DNA of 64,000 nt, taken from positions 1,240,001 through 1,304,000 of the forward strand of contig NZ_JACVCU010000001.1 of the NCBI RefSeq assembly GCF_014518425.1. Direction: 5' to 3'. Under the pieces are notes generated by a model. It saw only the letters and a program-made list of their open reading frames with translations. It was not told the DNA's origin and did not search any database. The stretch's first letter is position 1. Every line of letters begins with the position of its first letter. The position numbers were made by a program, and so were the translations under genes. Shown here in pieces: positions 53,937-64,000 of this stretch. This DNA is from Terrabacter sp. MAHUQ-38. Its GTDB lineage: Bacteria > Actinomycetota > Actinomycetes > Actinomycetales > Dermatophilaceae.

Positions 53937-54497
53937 ATGGCGCGACTCATCCACACGACGATCTGCTCGGTCGACGGCTACATCTCCGACGCCTCGGGAG
54001 GCTTCGACTGGGCCGCCCCGGACCGCGAGGTACACGCCTTCGTCAACGACCTCGAGCGCGGCGTCGGCACGTACCTGTACGGCCGGCGGCTCTACGAGAC
54101 GATGGCCTACTGGGAGACGGCGCCCACCGACGACCCTGAGAGCGACGTCGCGCACGACTACGCACGGGTCTGGCAGGCCGCCGACAAGGTCGTCTACTCG
54201 CGCACGCTCGAGGAGGTGTCGAGCCGTCGCACGACGCTCGAGCGCGACTTCGATCCCGCCGCGGTCGCTCGCCTCGTCGCGTCGGCCGACAGGGACGTCA
54301 GCGTCGGCGGCGCGGGCCTGGCGGGTGAGGCCCTCGTGGCCGGCATCGTCGACGAGCTCCAGCTCCTCGTCGTCCCGGCGGTGGTCGGCGGCGGCACGCG
54401 CGCCCTGCCGGACGGCATACGCCTGGACCTCGAGCTGCTGGACAGCCGCCGCTTCGCCGGCGGCACGACGTACGCGAGGTATGCCGTCAACCGCTGA
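53937..54497 (+). CDS. Dihydrofolate reductase/RibD C-terminal-like protein
   Basis: RibD-C (DHFR-fold) family protein of 186 residues: start ARLIHTTICSVDGYISDASG, nucleotide segment GTYLYGRRLYETMAYWE, and VSVGGAGLAGEALVAGIVDELQLLVVPAVVGGGTR, the typical late motif. Presumed NADPH-dependent reductase with unknown substrate. It is only distantly like the family member at 12762 and uses the YEMxxYW variant. ATG 53937. Its 3' end overlaps the convergent PNPOx-type gene by 11 nt. Confidence 0.85.
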   Translation: MARLIHTTICSVDGYISDASGGFDWAAPDREVHAFVNDLERGVGTYLYGRRLYETMAYWETAPTDDPESDVAHDYARVWQAADKVVYSRTLEEVSSRRTTLERDFDPAAVARLVASADRDVSVGGAGLAGEALVAGIVDELQLLVVPAVVGGGTRALPDGIRLDLELLDSRRFAGGTTYARYAVNR

Positions 54498-54939
54498 CGG
54501 TCCCCGACGTCCCCTCCGCCCTCGAGGGGCTGTGCTCCCACCCGGACCACCGGGTCACGGCAACGCGCACGAGCGGGCCCGTGGGCCGGTCGGCTGCGTA
54601 CTGCGGGTACTTGGTGGCGAGGGCGTCCAGCACCTCTGCCGTCCCGGGCTCGCCGATCGGGACCACGACCGCCTCGCCGTCGGCACGGACCCACCAGAGC
54701 TGCGTCCAGTCGTCGTCGTAGTGGTCGGCGAGGACGCTGACCGACGGGTTGACCCCGATGTTGGCGAGACGCTTGAGGGCGCGGGTCGACTTGGGCTTGC
54801 GGTCCACGGCGCTCCACACGACGTCACCGATGACGACGAAGACGATCGGCACGAGATGCGGGTGGCCTTTGCCGTCAACGGTGGCGAGCCGGGCCACCCG
54901 CGCTCGTGCGAACCGTCGGGCCGCGGGATGGGACCTCAA
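54487..54939 (-). CDS. PNPOx-fold (TIGR03668-type, F420-binding class) protein
   Basis: Flavin/deazaflavin-binding split-barrel protein of 150 residues. RFARARVARLATVDGKGHPHLVPIVFV is the FMN/F420-site strand pair, followed by VDRKPKSTRALKRLANI, VSVLADHYDDDWTQLWWVRADGEA and YPQYAADRPTG, the pattern of TIGR03668 F420-dependent class members. Likely a small redox enzyme with unknown substrate. Start TTG 54939 overlaps the upstream stop (TTGA) and gives the usual N-terminus; no ATG or GTG option precedes the conserved part. Confidence 0.8.
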   Translation of the reverse strand: MRSHPAARRFARARVARLATVDGKGHPHLVPIVFVVIGDVVWSAVDRKPKSTRALKRLANIGVNPSVSVLADHYDDDWTQLWWVRADGEAVVVPIGEPGTAEVLDALATKYPQYAADRPTGPLVRVAVTRWSGWEHSPSRAEGTSGTVSG

Positions 54940-55184
54940 GCCGTGACGGTGATCTCGTGGATCTCGTCCGCCGGGTGACCCGTGCGCTCGTGGATCCGCT
55001 TGACGGCTTCGGCGCTCGGCCCCTCCGACAGGCAGAAGACGTGCCCGGTGTTCGGGTCCGCCCAGGCGTGCTTGAAGTTCACGCCCTCGTCGTCCTGGAT
55101 GTCCAGGTCGGCCTGGTGCGCGTCTCTCAGGGCCTCTGCGGTGACGCCGGGCATGTTGGTGTGTACATCCATGAACTCGGGCAT
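54936..55184 (-). CDS. SCO4226-like nickel-binding protein (DUF4242)
   Basis: Small protein of 82 residues: EFMDVHTNMPGVTAEALRDAHQADL, then GVNFKHAWADPNTGHVFCLSEGP and VKRIHERTGHPADEIHEI. The conserved His, Cys and Glu match SCO4226-type ferredoxin-like proteins (DUF4242) reported to bind nickel. ATG 55184. Upstream gene of an operon with the PNPOx-fold protein, whose start overlaps its stop. Intergenic region 55185-55363 contains the kbl promoter region and one 8-bp copy of the repeat (55314). Confidence 0.82.
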   Translation of the reverse strand: MPEFMDVHTNMPGVTAEALRDAHQADLDIQDDEGVNFKHAWADPNTGHVFCLSEGPSAEAVKRIHERTGHPADEIHEITVTA

Positions 55185-55363
55185 GGTCGTGACCTCGCTC
55201 TCTCAGCCCCCGGGTAATGGGTGTCACTGACGGTACGCCGGCACGTGCGCCCGCGCGGCCGCTTCACCAAGGTCCGAGGCGCGCGACGGCAGGTGACTAG
55301 GCGTCGTCACCGGCGGCATACGCTGGGTGGCGCCACAGGCCCGCCGACCCGCGAAGGACACCG

Positions 55364-56557
55364 ATGTACGGCTCAGTCAAGGACGAGATCGCCGCGACGC
55401 TGAAAGAGATCGAGGACGCCGGTCTCTACAAGAACGAGCGGGAGCTGACGTCGCCGCAGTCGGCGCACGTGACGACGCGGAAGGCGGAGGCGCTCAACTT
55501 CTGCGCCAACAACTACCTCGGCCTGGCCAACGACCCCGGGGTCGTCGAGGCGTCGAAGAAGGCGCTCGACGAGTGGGGCTTCGGCATGGCGTCGGTGCGC
55601 TTCATCTGCGGCACGCAGACGCTGCACACCACCCTCGAGGGGAAGATCAGCGAGTTCCTCGGCATGGAGGCGACGATCCTGTACTCGTCGTGCTTCGACG
55701 CGAACGGCGGCGTGTTCGAGGTGCTCTTCGGAGCCGACGACGCGATCATCAGCGACGAGCTCAACCACGCGTCGATCATCGACGGCGTCCGCCTGTCCAA
55801 GGCGATGCGCTACCGCTACAGGAACGCCGACATGGCCGACCTGCGCACCCAGCTCGTGGCCGCCCAGGAGGCGGGGGCGAAGCGCAAGGTCGTCGTCACC
55901 GACGGCGTCTTCTCGATGGACGGGTCGTACGCACCGCTCGACGAGATCTGCGACCTCGCCGAGGAGTTCGGCGCGCTCGTCTTCGTCGACGACTCGCACG
56001 CCGTCGGGTTCGTCGGCGACGGCGGCCGCGGCACGCCCGAGCTGTTCGGCGTCATGGACCGCGTCGACATCATGACCGGCACGCTCGGCAAGGCGCTCGG
56101 CGGCGCGTCCGGCGGGTACGTGTCGAGCCACCGCGAGATCGTCGACCTGCTGCGCCAGCGCTCGCGGCCCTACCTCTTCAGCAACTCCGTCGCGCCCGCC
56201 GTCACGGCCGGGTCGATGGCGGCGCTCGAGCTCGTCGCCGGCTCGGCCGAGAAGCGGGAGACGCTGAAGGCCAACACCGAGCTGTTCCACACGCTCATGA
56301 CCGAGGCCGGCTTCGAGCTGCTCCCCGGCACGCACCCGATCCGGCCGGTCATGTTCCCCGGCGAGGACGGGGCCCGCCGGGCCGCGCAGATCGCCGACCA
56401 CATGCTCGGCAACGGCGTCTACGTCATCGCCTTCAGCTTCCCCGTCGTCCCGCGGGGCAAGGCCCGCATCCGCGTCCAGCTCTCGGCCGCGCACTCGGAG
56501 GCCGACGTGCGCGCGTGCGTCGACGCCTTCGTCGCCGCGCGGGACGACGTCGGCTGA
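55364..56557 (+). CDS. kbl: 2-amino-3-ketobutyrate CoA ligase (glycine C-acetyltransferase)
   Basis: PLP enzyme of the alpha-oxoamine synthase family: cleaves 2-amino-3-ketobutyrate with CoA to glycine and acetyl-CoA, completing threonine breakdown begun by Tdh. 397 residues; features include [39 protein letters not shown], the PLP-contacting [12 protein letters not shown] and the Schiff-base Lys in [17 protein letters not shown] 55364 follows GAAGGA. It stands alone, separated from tdh by six genes; its own transcript ends at the strong hairpin after 56585. Confidence 0.96.
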   Translation: MYGSVKDEIAATLKEIEDAGLYKNERELTSPQSAHVTTRKAEALNFCANNYLGLANDPGVVEASKKALDEWGFGMASVRFICGTQTLHTTLEGKISEFLGMEATILYSSCFDANGGVFEVLFGADDAIISDELNHASIIDGVRLSKAMRYRYRNADMADLRTQLVAAQEAGAKRKVVVTDGVFSMDGSYAPLDEICDLAEEFGALVFVDDSHAVGFVGDGGRGTPELFGVMDRVDIMTGTLGKALGGASGGYVSSHREIVDLLRQRSRPYLFSNSVAPAVTAGSMAALELVAGSAEKRETLKANTELFHTLMTEAGFELLPGTHPIRPVMFPGEDGARRAAQIADHMLGNGVYVIAFSFPVVPRGKARIRVQLSAAHSEADVRACVDAFVAARDDVG

Positions 56558-56584
56558 GGCTGGTCGGTCGCTCGGTCAGCGTTC

Positions 56585-56622
56585 GGGCTCCTCGTCAGCG
56601 GTGGACCACTGACGAGGAGCCC
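56585..56622. terminator. Strong bidirectional terminator between kbl and the PepSY gene
   Basis: A perfect 14-bp stem (56585-56598, starting GGGCTCCTCGTCAG, with 56609-56622) around a 10-nt loop, between convergent genes. Confidence 0.85.
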
Positions 56623-56654
56623 AGGGCCGCACGAGGAGACGAAGCGATGACGGC

Positions 56655-58088
56655 TCAGCGGTCCGCGACGGTGAAGGCGTGCCTCAGGCGCGGGATGCGG
56701 CGGATCACGAAGCGGTCGAGCAGCAGGATCACGACGAGAGACGCCCCGAACACCGGCAGCAGCAGCGCCAGCCCGACGACGAGGACGGCGAGCAGCGGGG
56801 ACCCGGCGAGCGGCATACGTCCTCGCGGAGCGCCGACGGCGCCCGCGCCCCGCGGTCGTCGACGCCACCACATGACCGGCCCCGTCACGCACGCCACGAT
56901 GACGGCCAGGCAGAAGAACGTCGTCAGCCACAGGTTGACCGCGCCGAAACGGCGCCCCTCGTGGACGGCGATGCCTTGGGCGACGACCTTCGCGAGGGCC
57001 GGGTAGTCGTCATAGCCGTACGCGCTGACGACCTGCCCGCCGAAGCGGTCGACGTGCAAGGTGCGCTCGAGGCCGGGGTCGGTGAACGCGTAGCCGATGA
57101 CGGAGTAGACGCCGGGGTCGCCGGAGGGCAGCGCCACCGTGAACGGGTGCGCGAGGCCCGCGCGGTCGGCGACCTCGACTGCGGTGTCGAGGTTCGCGAC
57201 GCTGACCTCGTCACCCTTCTGCCGTGGGTTCGACTGCGGCACAGGACTCCTGCCCTGCGCCCAGGGCACGGCGTGGCTGTGCGGGAGGGACTCGTCGAGC
57301 GTCGAGGTCGGGTCCGAGAGCGCCCCGGGGTCCTGCGCCCAGATCGACGAGCCGCGATCGGTCGCGAGACGCTGCACCTGCTCGCCCCAGACGCCGGTCC
57401 ACGGCAGGCCGGAGACGACCAGCAGAAGCAGGCCGGCGCCGACGAACGCGCCGGTGCGCGCGTGGGTGGTCCGCAGGCGCGCTCCTGGCGCTCCCGCCTC
57501 GCGCTGCCGACGGCGCGCACGCCGACCCCGGACGAGGAGGTAGTAGCCGGTGACCGCCATGACGATCGCCCAGCACGCGCCCAGCTCCATGACGACGTCA
57601 CCGACGCGGCCCGCCATGAGGTCGGCGTGCAGGCGCACGGCCGTGCCGCTGATCGTCGAGTCGGGGTCGAGCGAGCCGAGGACGCGCACGGTGTACGGGT
57701 CGACGAAGACGTCGCGCGTCAGGCCCTCAGCGGTCTCGATGGTGAAGCGGGTGCTGTCGTCGGGGCCCGTCGGCTCCGTGACGGAGACGAGCGTGGCGCC
57801 GGGGAGCGCGCTCTCGACTGCCTCGAGCTGCGTCTGCAGGGGCTGGCTCAGCTGGCCCTGCGCGTGCTCGACCCGCATGAGGTCCGCGTTGACGAACGGC
57901 TCGATCTGGAAGCGGAAGAGGTAGACGAGGCCGGTCACCGCGAGGACCAGGAGCACCGGCACGACGACGACCGAGGCGTAGAAGTGCCAGCGCCAGAAGG
58001 CGCGGAAGAGGCCGGTGGTGGGGCGGGGGCCCTTGCGGGACAGGGTTTTCAGCCGTGTGGGACGTTCGGTGTCGTCGACGACGGACAT
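56655..58088 (-). CDS. PepSY-associated transmembrane protein
   Basis: Integral membrane protein of 477 residues with the PepSY-TM layout: first helix after RAFWRWHFYASVVVVPVLLVLAVTGLVYLF, external PepSY domain (about 90-150), helices around WAIVMAVTGYYLLV and GAFVGAGLLLLVVSGLPWTGVWG, a second external PepSY segment, then two helices and a C-terminal pair. Conserved His in RWHFYAS and THARTGAF recall iron-reductase-like or siderophore-associated PepSY proteins. ATG 58088. Likely operonic with the His-rich membrane protein upstream (67-bp gap); metal uptake is a plausible role, unproven. Confidence 0.85.
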   Translation of the reverse strand: MSVVDDTERPTRLKTLSRKGPRPTTGLFRAFWRWHFYASVVVVPVLLVLAVTGLVYLFRFQIEPFVNADLMRVEHAQGQLSQPLQTQLEAVESALPGATLVSVTEPTGPDDSTRFTIETAEGLTRDVFVDPYTVRVLGSLDPDSTISGTAVRLHADLMAGRVGDVVMELGACWAIVMAVTGYYLLVRGRRARRRQREAGAPGARLRTTHARTGAFVGAGLLLLVVSGLPWTGVWGEQVQRLATDRGSSIWAQDPGALSDPTSTLDESLPHSHAVPWAQGRSPVPQSNPRQKGDEVSVANLDTAVEVADRAGLAHPFTVALPSGDPGVYSVIGYAFTDPGLERTLHVDRFGGQVVSAYGYDDYPALAKVVAQGIAVHEGRRFGAVNLWLTTFFCLAVIVACVTGPVMWWRRRPRGAGAVGAPRGRMPLAGSPLLAVLVVGLALLLPVFGASLVVILLLDRFVIRRIPRLRHAFTVADR

Positions 58089-58155
58089 GGGGCTCCTCGG
58101 GCATGACGGAAGGGAGCAGCGCCCGGTCGATGGCCGGCGCTGCGCGGGTGAGGTG

Positions 58156-58860
58156 TCAGGCGAGGAGTGCGGGAGGGCCTCGGCGCACGGGCGTGCGCGC
58201 GTGCCAGACGTCGACCGGCACGCAGCCCTCGCGCGCCGTGGGAAGAGGGACGCGGCGACGCGGGGTCACCGTCCCCAGGGCGGCACCGAGCGCCGTCGCC
58301 CGGTGCACCAGGGCCCGGACGAGGGAGGCGGTCGCGGCGGTGAGAGGTGCGAGCAGGGCGCAGGCGGCCGCCCACGACCGCTCCCCCCGAGCCAGCAGCA
58401 GGCCGAGGACGACGGCTGCGACGACGTGCGCGAGCAGCATCGTCGGGCTGGGCAGCAGGTCGGCGAGCGGCGTCGTCGTGGCGTCGTGAGCTCGCGCGAC
58501 CGTCTCGATGTGACCGAGCGGACGTATGCCGTGTGCCTCGTGGGTGGGCAGGACCGGTGCGCCGGTCGGCTGGCCGCCGTGCACGTGCGCGCCGGCGGCC
58601 ATCGCGGAGAGGCCGTGGGCGACGTGCGCCGCGACCTGGAGGGCCGTGAGGAGCAGGGTCGACCGCGCGACCGAGAGGTGCCGCCGCACGAAGGGCAGGG
58701 TCGCCCCGGTCAGGAGGGCGGTGCCGACGCCGACGGACGTCCCCGAGGCGAGGTGCCCGCCGCCGACGGCGTGCGCGACGGTGGCGCCACCCGAGGCCAC
58801 GATGGCGAGCACGAGAGCACGCACGGTCTGCGCATGGGGGCTCGTGGTCGCGGTGGGCAC
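58156..58860 (-). CDS. His-rich membrane protein of unknown function
   Basis: Membrane protein of 234 residues with about five helices: VRALVLAIVASGGATVAHAVGGG, GVGTALLTGATLPFV, RSTLLLTALQVAAHVAHGLSAM, then a His-rich external loop (AGAHVHGGQPTGAPVLPTHEAHGIRPLGHIETVARAHD) of which only a part is metal-like, and LLAHVVAAVVLGLLLARG. The C-terminus is a basic cytoplasmic tail. Many His suggest metal handling, consistent with the adjacent PepSY gene. Start GTG 58860. Family not recognised. The gap to the next gene is 21 bp. Confidence 0.7.
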   Translation of the reverse strand: MPTATTSPHAQTVRALVLAIVASGGATVAHAVGGGHLASGTSVGVGTALLTGATLPFVRRHLSVARSTLLLTALQVAAHVAHGLSAMAAGAHVHGGQPTGAPVLPTHEAHGIRPLGHIETVARAHDATTTPLADLLPSPTMLLAHVVAAVVLGLLLARGERSWAAACALLAPLTAATASLVRALVHRATALGAALGTVTPRRRVPLPTAREGCVPVDVWHARTPVRRGPPALLA

Positions 58861-58881
58861 CCGCCAAAGGGTAGACGGAGG

Positions 58882-59328
58882 TCAGCTGGACAGGTCGCGC
58901 AGCCAGGGACGGGTGAGACGGAAGCGCCGCCCGGAGATCTCGTCGACCTCGATGGCGACGACGACCGACCGGGGCGTGTCGACCCACGGGCGCACCGGCA
59001 GGCGCTCGGCGACGTAGGCCGCCTGGCCCTCGAGCACGTGGGCGCGGCCGCGGCAGATGACGCTCGTGGCGTGGTCGCCGACGACCTCGTCCACCTCGAA
59101 CGCGACGTCGGGGTTGGCGGTGACGCCGAAGAGCTTGCTGCCCTCCGCCGTGAGGAACACGAGGCGCTCGCCGTCCAGGGCGTAGTTGATCGGCACGATG
59201 TGGACCTCTCCGAGCAGGTGGTAGGCCAGCCGGCCGAACTCGCGTTCGCGCAGGAAGCCCCAGGACTGCTCCGGGTGGAGCACGTCGACCGGGTCGTCAT
59301 CGACGGGGACGGACGTCGTGTCGGACAT
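58882..59328 (-). CDS. Pyridoxamine 5'-phosphate oxidase-fold flavoprotein (Pyridox_ox_2 type)
   Basis: Split-barrel FMN-binding protein of 148 residues: LREREFGRLAYHLLGEVHIVPINYALD, LVFLTAEGSKLFGVTANPDVAFEVDEV and ATSVICRGRAHVLEG are the typical strands. Such proteins include nitroimidazole-reductase-like and general stress flavoproteins; no substrate can be assigned. ATG 59328. Divergent from nadE, with a clear CTACTAC...GTAGTAG dyad 39 bp upstream of its start. It may head an operon with the two membrane-protein genes downstream. Confidence 0.85.
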   Translation of the reverse strand: MSDTTSVPVDDDPVDVLHPEQSWGFLREREFGRLAYHLLGEVHIVPINYALDGERLVFLTAEGSKLFGVTANPDVAFEVDEVVGDHATSVICRGRAHVLEGQAAYVAERLPVRPWVDTPRSVVVAIEVDEISGRRFRLTRPWLRDLSS

Positions 59329-59366
59329 GGTGACCTCCTCTGGGTCTCATCGGGCGAGGTGCTCGA

Positions 59367-59385
59367 CTACTACGAAGTGTAGTAG
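59367..59385. promoter_or_regulatory. Operator-like dyad between the PNPOx-fold gene and nadE
   Basis: CTACTAC-GAAGT-GTAGTAG is a perfect 7-bp dyad with a 5-bp spacer, in an A/T-rich island unlike its surroundings. It lies 39 bp from the PNPOx-fold gene start and 70 bp from nadE. The TAC...GTA layout resembles BlaI/CopY-type operators, but a TetR or MarR protein is equally possible. Confidence 0.6.
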
Positions 59386-59454
59386 ACATGTGGGGAAACA
59401 GGCCGGCGTCACGGGGAGTCACGCGTCACATGCACCGTGCGATTGACTGTGCCC

Positions 59455-61497
<2,043 letters not shown>

Positions 61498-61507
61498 GAC
61501 GACCATC

Positions 61508-62008
61508 GTGACGCACACCGTCACCGTCCGCGACTACGACGACACGGACTGGCCGCAGGTGTGGCCGATCATCGAGGAGGTCGTCCGCGCCGGCGACACC
61601 TTCCCGTTCGCGACCGACCTGACCGAGGCCGAGGCTCGCGCGATCTGGCTCGACAACGGTCCCGGCGGCCGGGCCAGCGTCGCCGTCGACGGTGACCGCG
61701 TCCTCGGCACGGCCAAGATGGGCCGCAACCGCCCGGGGCCCGGCTCGCACGTCGCGACCGCCAGCTACATGGTCGCGGCGGACGCGCGCGGCCGCGGGGT
61801 CGGCAGGGCGCTGGTCGTCGAATCGCTCACATGGGCGCGCGAAGCCGGTTATGCCGCAATGCAGTTCAACGCCGTCGTCGCCACGAACAAGAGCGCGGTG
61901 CGGCTCTACGAGAGCCTCGGCTTCACCGTCGTGGGCACGGTGCCCCGCGCCCACGAGCTGCCCACGGGCGAGCGCGTCGGCCTCAGCATCATGCACGTCG
62001 ACCTCTGA
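61508..62008 (+). CDS. GNAT family N-acetyltransferase
   Basis: Acetyl-CoA-dependent acetyltransferase of 166 residues. The acetyl-CoA site is ASYMVAADARGRGVGRALVVESL (the R/QxxGxG/A motif is RGRGVG), preceded by VLGTAKMGRNRPG and followed by NAVVATNKSAVRLYESLGFTVVG, the typical C-terminal motif. The N-terminus VRDYDDTDWPQVWPIIEEVV and FPFATDLTEAEA recall phosphinothricin-acetyltransferase-like members. Substrate unknown. GTG 61508, probably co-transcribed with nadE. Confidence 0.92.
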   Translation: MTHTVTVRDYDDTDWPQVWPIIEEVVRAGDTFPFATDLTEAEARAIWLDNGPGGRASVAVDGDRVLGTAKMGRNRPGPGSHVATASYMVAADARGRGVGRALVVESLTWAREAGYAAMQFNAVVATNKSAVRLYESLGFTVVGTVPRAHELPTGERVGLSIMHVDL

Positions 62009-62034
62009 CGGGCCTTCGTCCGGCTCGGGCCGGC

Positions 62035-64000
62035 TCAGGCGGCGAGCGAGCGCCGCAGCAGCTCGACGAGCGCGTCCAGCTGGACGGTGTCGCCGCTCGA
62101 GACGTCGACGTCGGCGCCGTCGAGCGCGCGCGCCGCGAGGCCCTGCTTCGCGTCGATGAGCTCGGCGATGCGCGAGTCGATCGTGCCAGCCGCGAGCAGG
62201 CGCCAGGCGGTGACCGGCTCGTCCTGGCCGATGCGGTGCACGCGGTCGATGGCCTGCTGCTGCTCCGCGGCGGTCCATGACAGCTCGGCGAGGACGACGT
62301 TCGAGGCCGCGTGGAGGTTGATCCCGACGCCAGCAGCGAGGAGCGAGCAGACCGCGACCGAGACCTCGGGATCCTTCTGGAAGCCGTCCAGGGCCTCGGT
62401 GCGCTGCTTCGTCGTCTGCTCGCCGCGGATCGAGACGGTGCGCAGGCCGGCGTCGGCGAGTACCTGCTCGGCAGTGTCCATCACATCGATGTGCTTGGCG
62501 AAGAGCACGACCTTGCCGACCGAGTGCGACAGCTGCGCGGCGTAGTCGGCGGCGAGCCGGGCCTTCGCCTGACCGATCTTGCGCACGAGCGTGAAGACGC
62601 TCTCGGCACTCTTGCCATCGGACTTCTCACCGGTGCCGGCCCGCAGTTCCCCGGCGGCGACGCGACGCATGAGCGCCTCGTCGGGCTCGCCCGGGATCTC
62701 GGCGCCATGGGCTTCGGCGAGCAGGGCACGGTAGCGACGGGCGAGCTTGTCGCCGAGCGCCTTCTCCGCGGCCCGGACCGAGCGGCCGAGGTCGTCGTCG
62801 AGCTCGACCGTGATGTCCGCGATCCGCTTGTCGGGAAGGTCCTTCGCCACGTCGACCTTGCGACGGCGCACGATGCCCATGTCGATCACGGTCTGCCGCG
62901 CCTCCGGGTAGAAGCCGCGGTCGGCGGGCGTGAGCCCGATCGAGTCCAGCTCACGGACGATCTCGGGAGACGGGCGGCCGTCCTTGATCCAGCCGAGGAA
63001 GCGCCAGATCGCGTCGAAGTCCTTGACGTCGTTGATGAGCGGCGTGCCGGTGAGGGCCATGAGCAGCGGGTTGCCACCCGGCGTCGTGGACCGGAGCCGG
63101 TCCGCGATGGCGAGCACCTGCTGCGAGCGCTGCGAGCTGAGGTTCTTGATGAAGTGGGCCTCGTCGACGACCATCGAGCGGAAGCCGAAGGACGAGAGCC
63201 AGCCGAAGTGCCGGTCGAGGATCTCGTAGTTGACGACGAAGACGTCGGCGAAGGCGTCGACGTCGTGGCCGTCGCCGTGGATGACGGTGACGCGGCGCTG
63301 CGGCGTCCACCGCTCGACCTCGCGCGCCCAGTTGATCTTCACGACGTTCGGCACGACGGCGAGCAGCGGGTAGGCGTTCGCGATCGAGGCCGCCATGACC
63401 GACTGCGCCGTCTTGCCGAGGCCCGGCTCGTCGGCGAGCAGGAAGGTGCGGTGGCCCTCCTGGACGCTCTGGAGGAAGCGCGACTGGTGGACCATGAGCT
63501 GCGACCCGGGTGGCGAGAACCGGTCGATCGTGGGCTTCGGCGGCAGGTCCATCGACGCTGCCTCGCCGCCGGCGCCCTGCTCGAAGGCGCGGTAGAGCGG
63601 GCTGAGCAGGTCCCACCCGGCGAGGCGGCCGGGCAGGTACTCCTGCTGGGCGCGGCCCACGTCGGGGGTGAGGAACGGGTTGGCCAGGGCGCGGGAGGGC
63701 ACCGACTGCGGCGTCACCTGACGGGCCGCGATCTGGGGCGGCACGACCGGTCTCGGCGGTTCCGCCGCCTGGATGACGAGGTCCTCCTCGGCGAGCTCCG
63801 CACCCGACTCGAGGAGCCAGTCGCGGCGCATCTGCTGCGCAGCGGGTCCCGGCTTGGCGTTCGCGTCGAGCAGGGTCAGCAGGCTCGTGTCGCGTGCCGC
63901 GATCTGCGCGAGGATCGTCGCGATGCCGTCGAGGCGCTTGAGCAGGTCGGCGCGGGTGCCCCCGGGGATCGACGTGTCGTCGCGCACGCGGGCCCGCTCG
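62035..64000 (-). CDS. SNF2-family DEAD/DEAH ATPase (5' end may lie outside the window)
   Basis: Second SNF2-type ATPase, at least 651 residues. N-terminal ~150 residues are unconserved. The ATPase has Walker A LLADEPGLGKTAQSVMAA, VVPNVVKINWAREVERW, the DEAH box MVVDEAHFIKN, GTPLINDVKDFDAIWRFL, and the second lobe VVLFAKHIDVMDTAEQ, SLLAAGVGINLHAASNVV and QAIDRVHRIGQDEPVTAWRLL. This resembles SMARCAL1/ZRANB3-like bacterial helicases rather than the SWIM protein at 32857. A GTG at 63987 is possible, but the frame stays open to 64000, so the true start may be beyond. Role in DNA repair or remodelling inferred. Confidence 0.9.
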   Translation of the reverse strand, partial: ERARVRDDTSIPGGTRADLLKRLDGIATILAQIAARDTSLLTLLDANAKPGPAAQQMRRDWLLESGAELAEEDLVIQAAEPPRPVVPPQIAARQVTPQSVPSRALANPFLTPDVGRAQQEYLPGRLAGWDLLSPLYRAFEQGAGGEAASMDLPPKPTIDRFSPPGSQLMVHQSRFLQSVQEGHRTFLLADEPGLGKTAQSVMAASIANAYPLLAVVPNVVKINWAREVERWTPQRRVTVIHGDGHDVDAFADVFVVNYEILDRHFGWLSSFGFRSMVVDEAHFIKNLSSQRSQQVLAIADRLRSTTPGGNPLLMALTGTPLINDVKDFDAIWRFLGWIKDGRPSPEIVRELDSIGLTPADRGFYPEARQTVIDMGIVRRRKVDVAKDLPDKRIADITVELDDDLGRSVRAAEKALGDKLARRYRALLAEAHGAEIPGEPDEALMRRVAAGELRAGTGEKSDGKSAESVFTLVRKIGQAKARLAADYAAQLSHSVGKVVLFAKHIDVMDTAEQVLADAGLRTVSIRGEQTTKQRTEALDGFQKDPEVSVAVCSLLAAGVGINLHAASNVVLAELSWTAAEQQQAIDRVHRIGQDEPVTAWRLLAAGTIDSRIAELIDAKQGLAARALDGADVDVSSGDTVQLDALVELLRRSLAA

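Overview
This 64 kb window is high-GC chromosomal DNA (roughly 70% G+C by eye) from an actinomycete. Many genes start with GTG, and neighbouring genes often overlap by GTGA or ATGA. The protein content fits: an EthA-type Baeyer-Villiger monooxygenase, a fused glutamine-dependent NAD synthetase of the mycobacterial type, an Rv1625c-type membrane adenylate cyclase, TY-Chap-like and SCO4226-like proteins, Tat lipoproteins and two NarL/HPK7 two-component pairs. A relative of the Intrasporangiaceae/Dermatophilaceae is my best guess at family level, but that is inference. There are no rRNA or tRNA genes, IS elements, phage genes or CRISPR arrays.

Layout. 1-5 kb: a CitA/DcuS-type sensor kinase (cut by the window edge) faces a C4-dicarboxylate symporter, followed by a BCCT transporter with an odd leader. 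5-7 kb: two-component pair 1. 7-10.6 kb: secreted SMP-30-like protein, ankyrin lipoprotein and a secreted unknown. 10.6-12.7 kb: a two-gene bacterial PH-domain operon. 12.7-15.7 kb: RibD-like reductase, LLM flavin oxidoreductase and a broken glycosyltransferase. 15.6-18.5 kb: two-component pair 2. 18.6-21.2 kb: DUF6220-like protein, multicopper oxidase and a membrane protein. 21.3-26.2 kb: adenylate cyclase, FadH-type dienoyl-CoA reductase, EthA-type monooxygenase. 26.2-28.5 kb: a membrane-anchored CHAT-protease/TIR-like protein, the best candidate for a conflict or signalling effector. 28.6-32.8 kb: DUF4921 nucleotidyltransferase-like protein, quinone oxidoreductase, SDR, TY-Chap-like protein, thioesterase. 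32.9-39.9 kb: SWIM/SNF2 ATPase, secreted unknown, BTAD regulator, a decayed copy of the SNF2 3' end, UPF0303 protein and superoxide dismutase.

39.9-50.8 kb is a galactoside-use island. GH42 beta-galactosidase, a DeoR repressor, GalT and GalK read leftward. Divergently, a Tat lipoprotein binding protein, two ABC permeases and a GH36 alpha-galactosidase read rightward. The ABC ATPase and GalE are not here. 50.8-56.6 kb holds a Fur-family regulator, threonine dehydrogenase (tdh) and its partner kbl, separated by six unrelated small genes. 56.6-64 kb holds a PepSY membrane protein, a His-rich membrane protein, a PNPOx-fold protein, NAD synthetase, a GNAT acetyltransferase and a second SNF2-type helicase running off the edge.

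Two observations stand out. First, a non-palindromic 10-mer, GTATGCCGTC, recurs about every 3-4 kb on both strands, in several reading frames and across start codons, far above chance. Second, a diverged fragment of the SNF2 helicase 3' end lies 2.2 kb downstream of the intact gene, bracketing a secreted protein gene and a SARP-type regulator lacking its usual ATPase domain.
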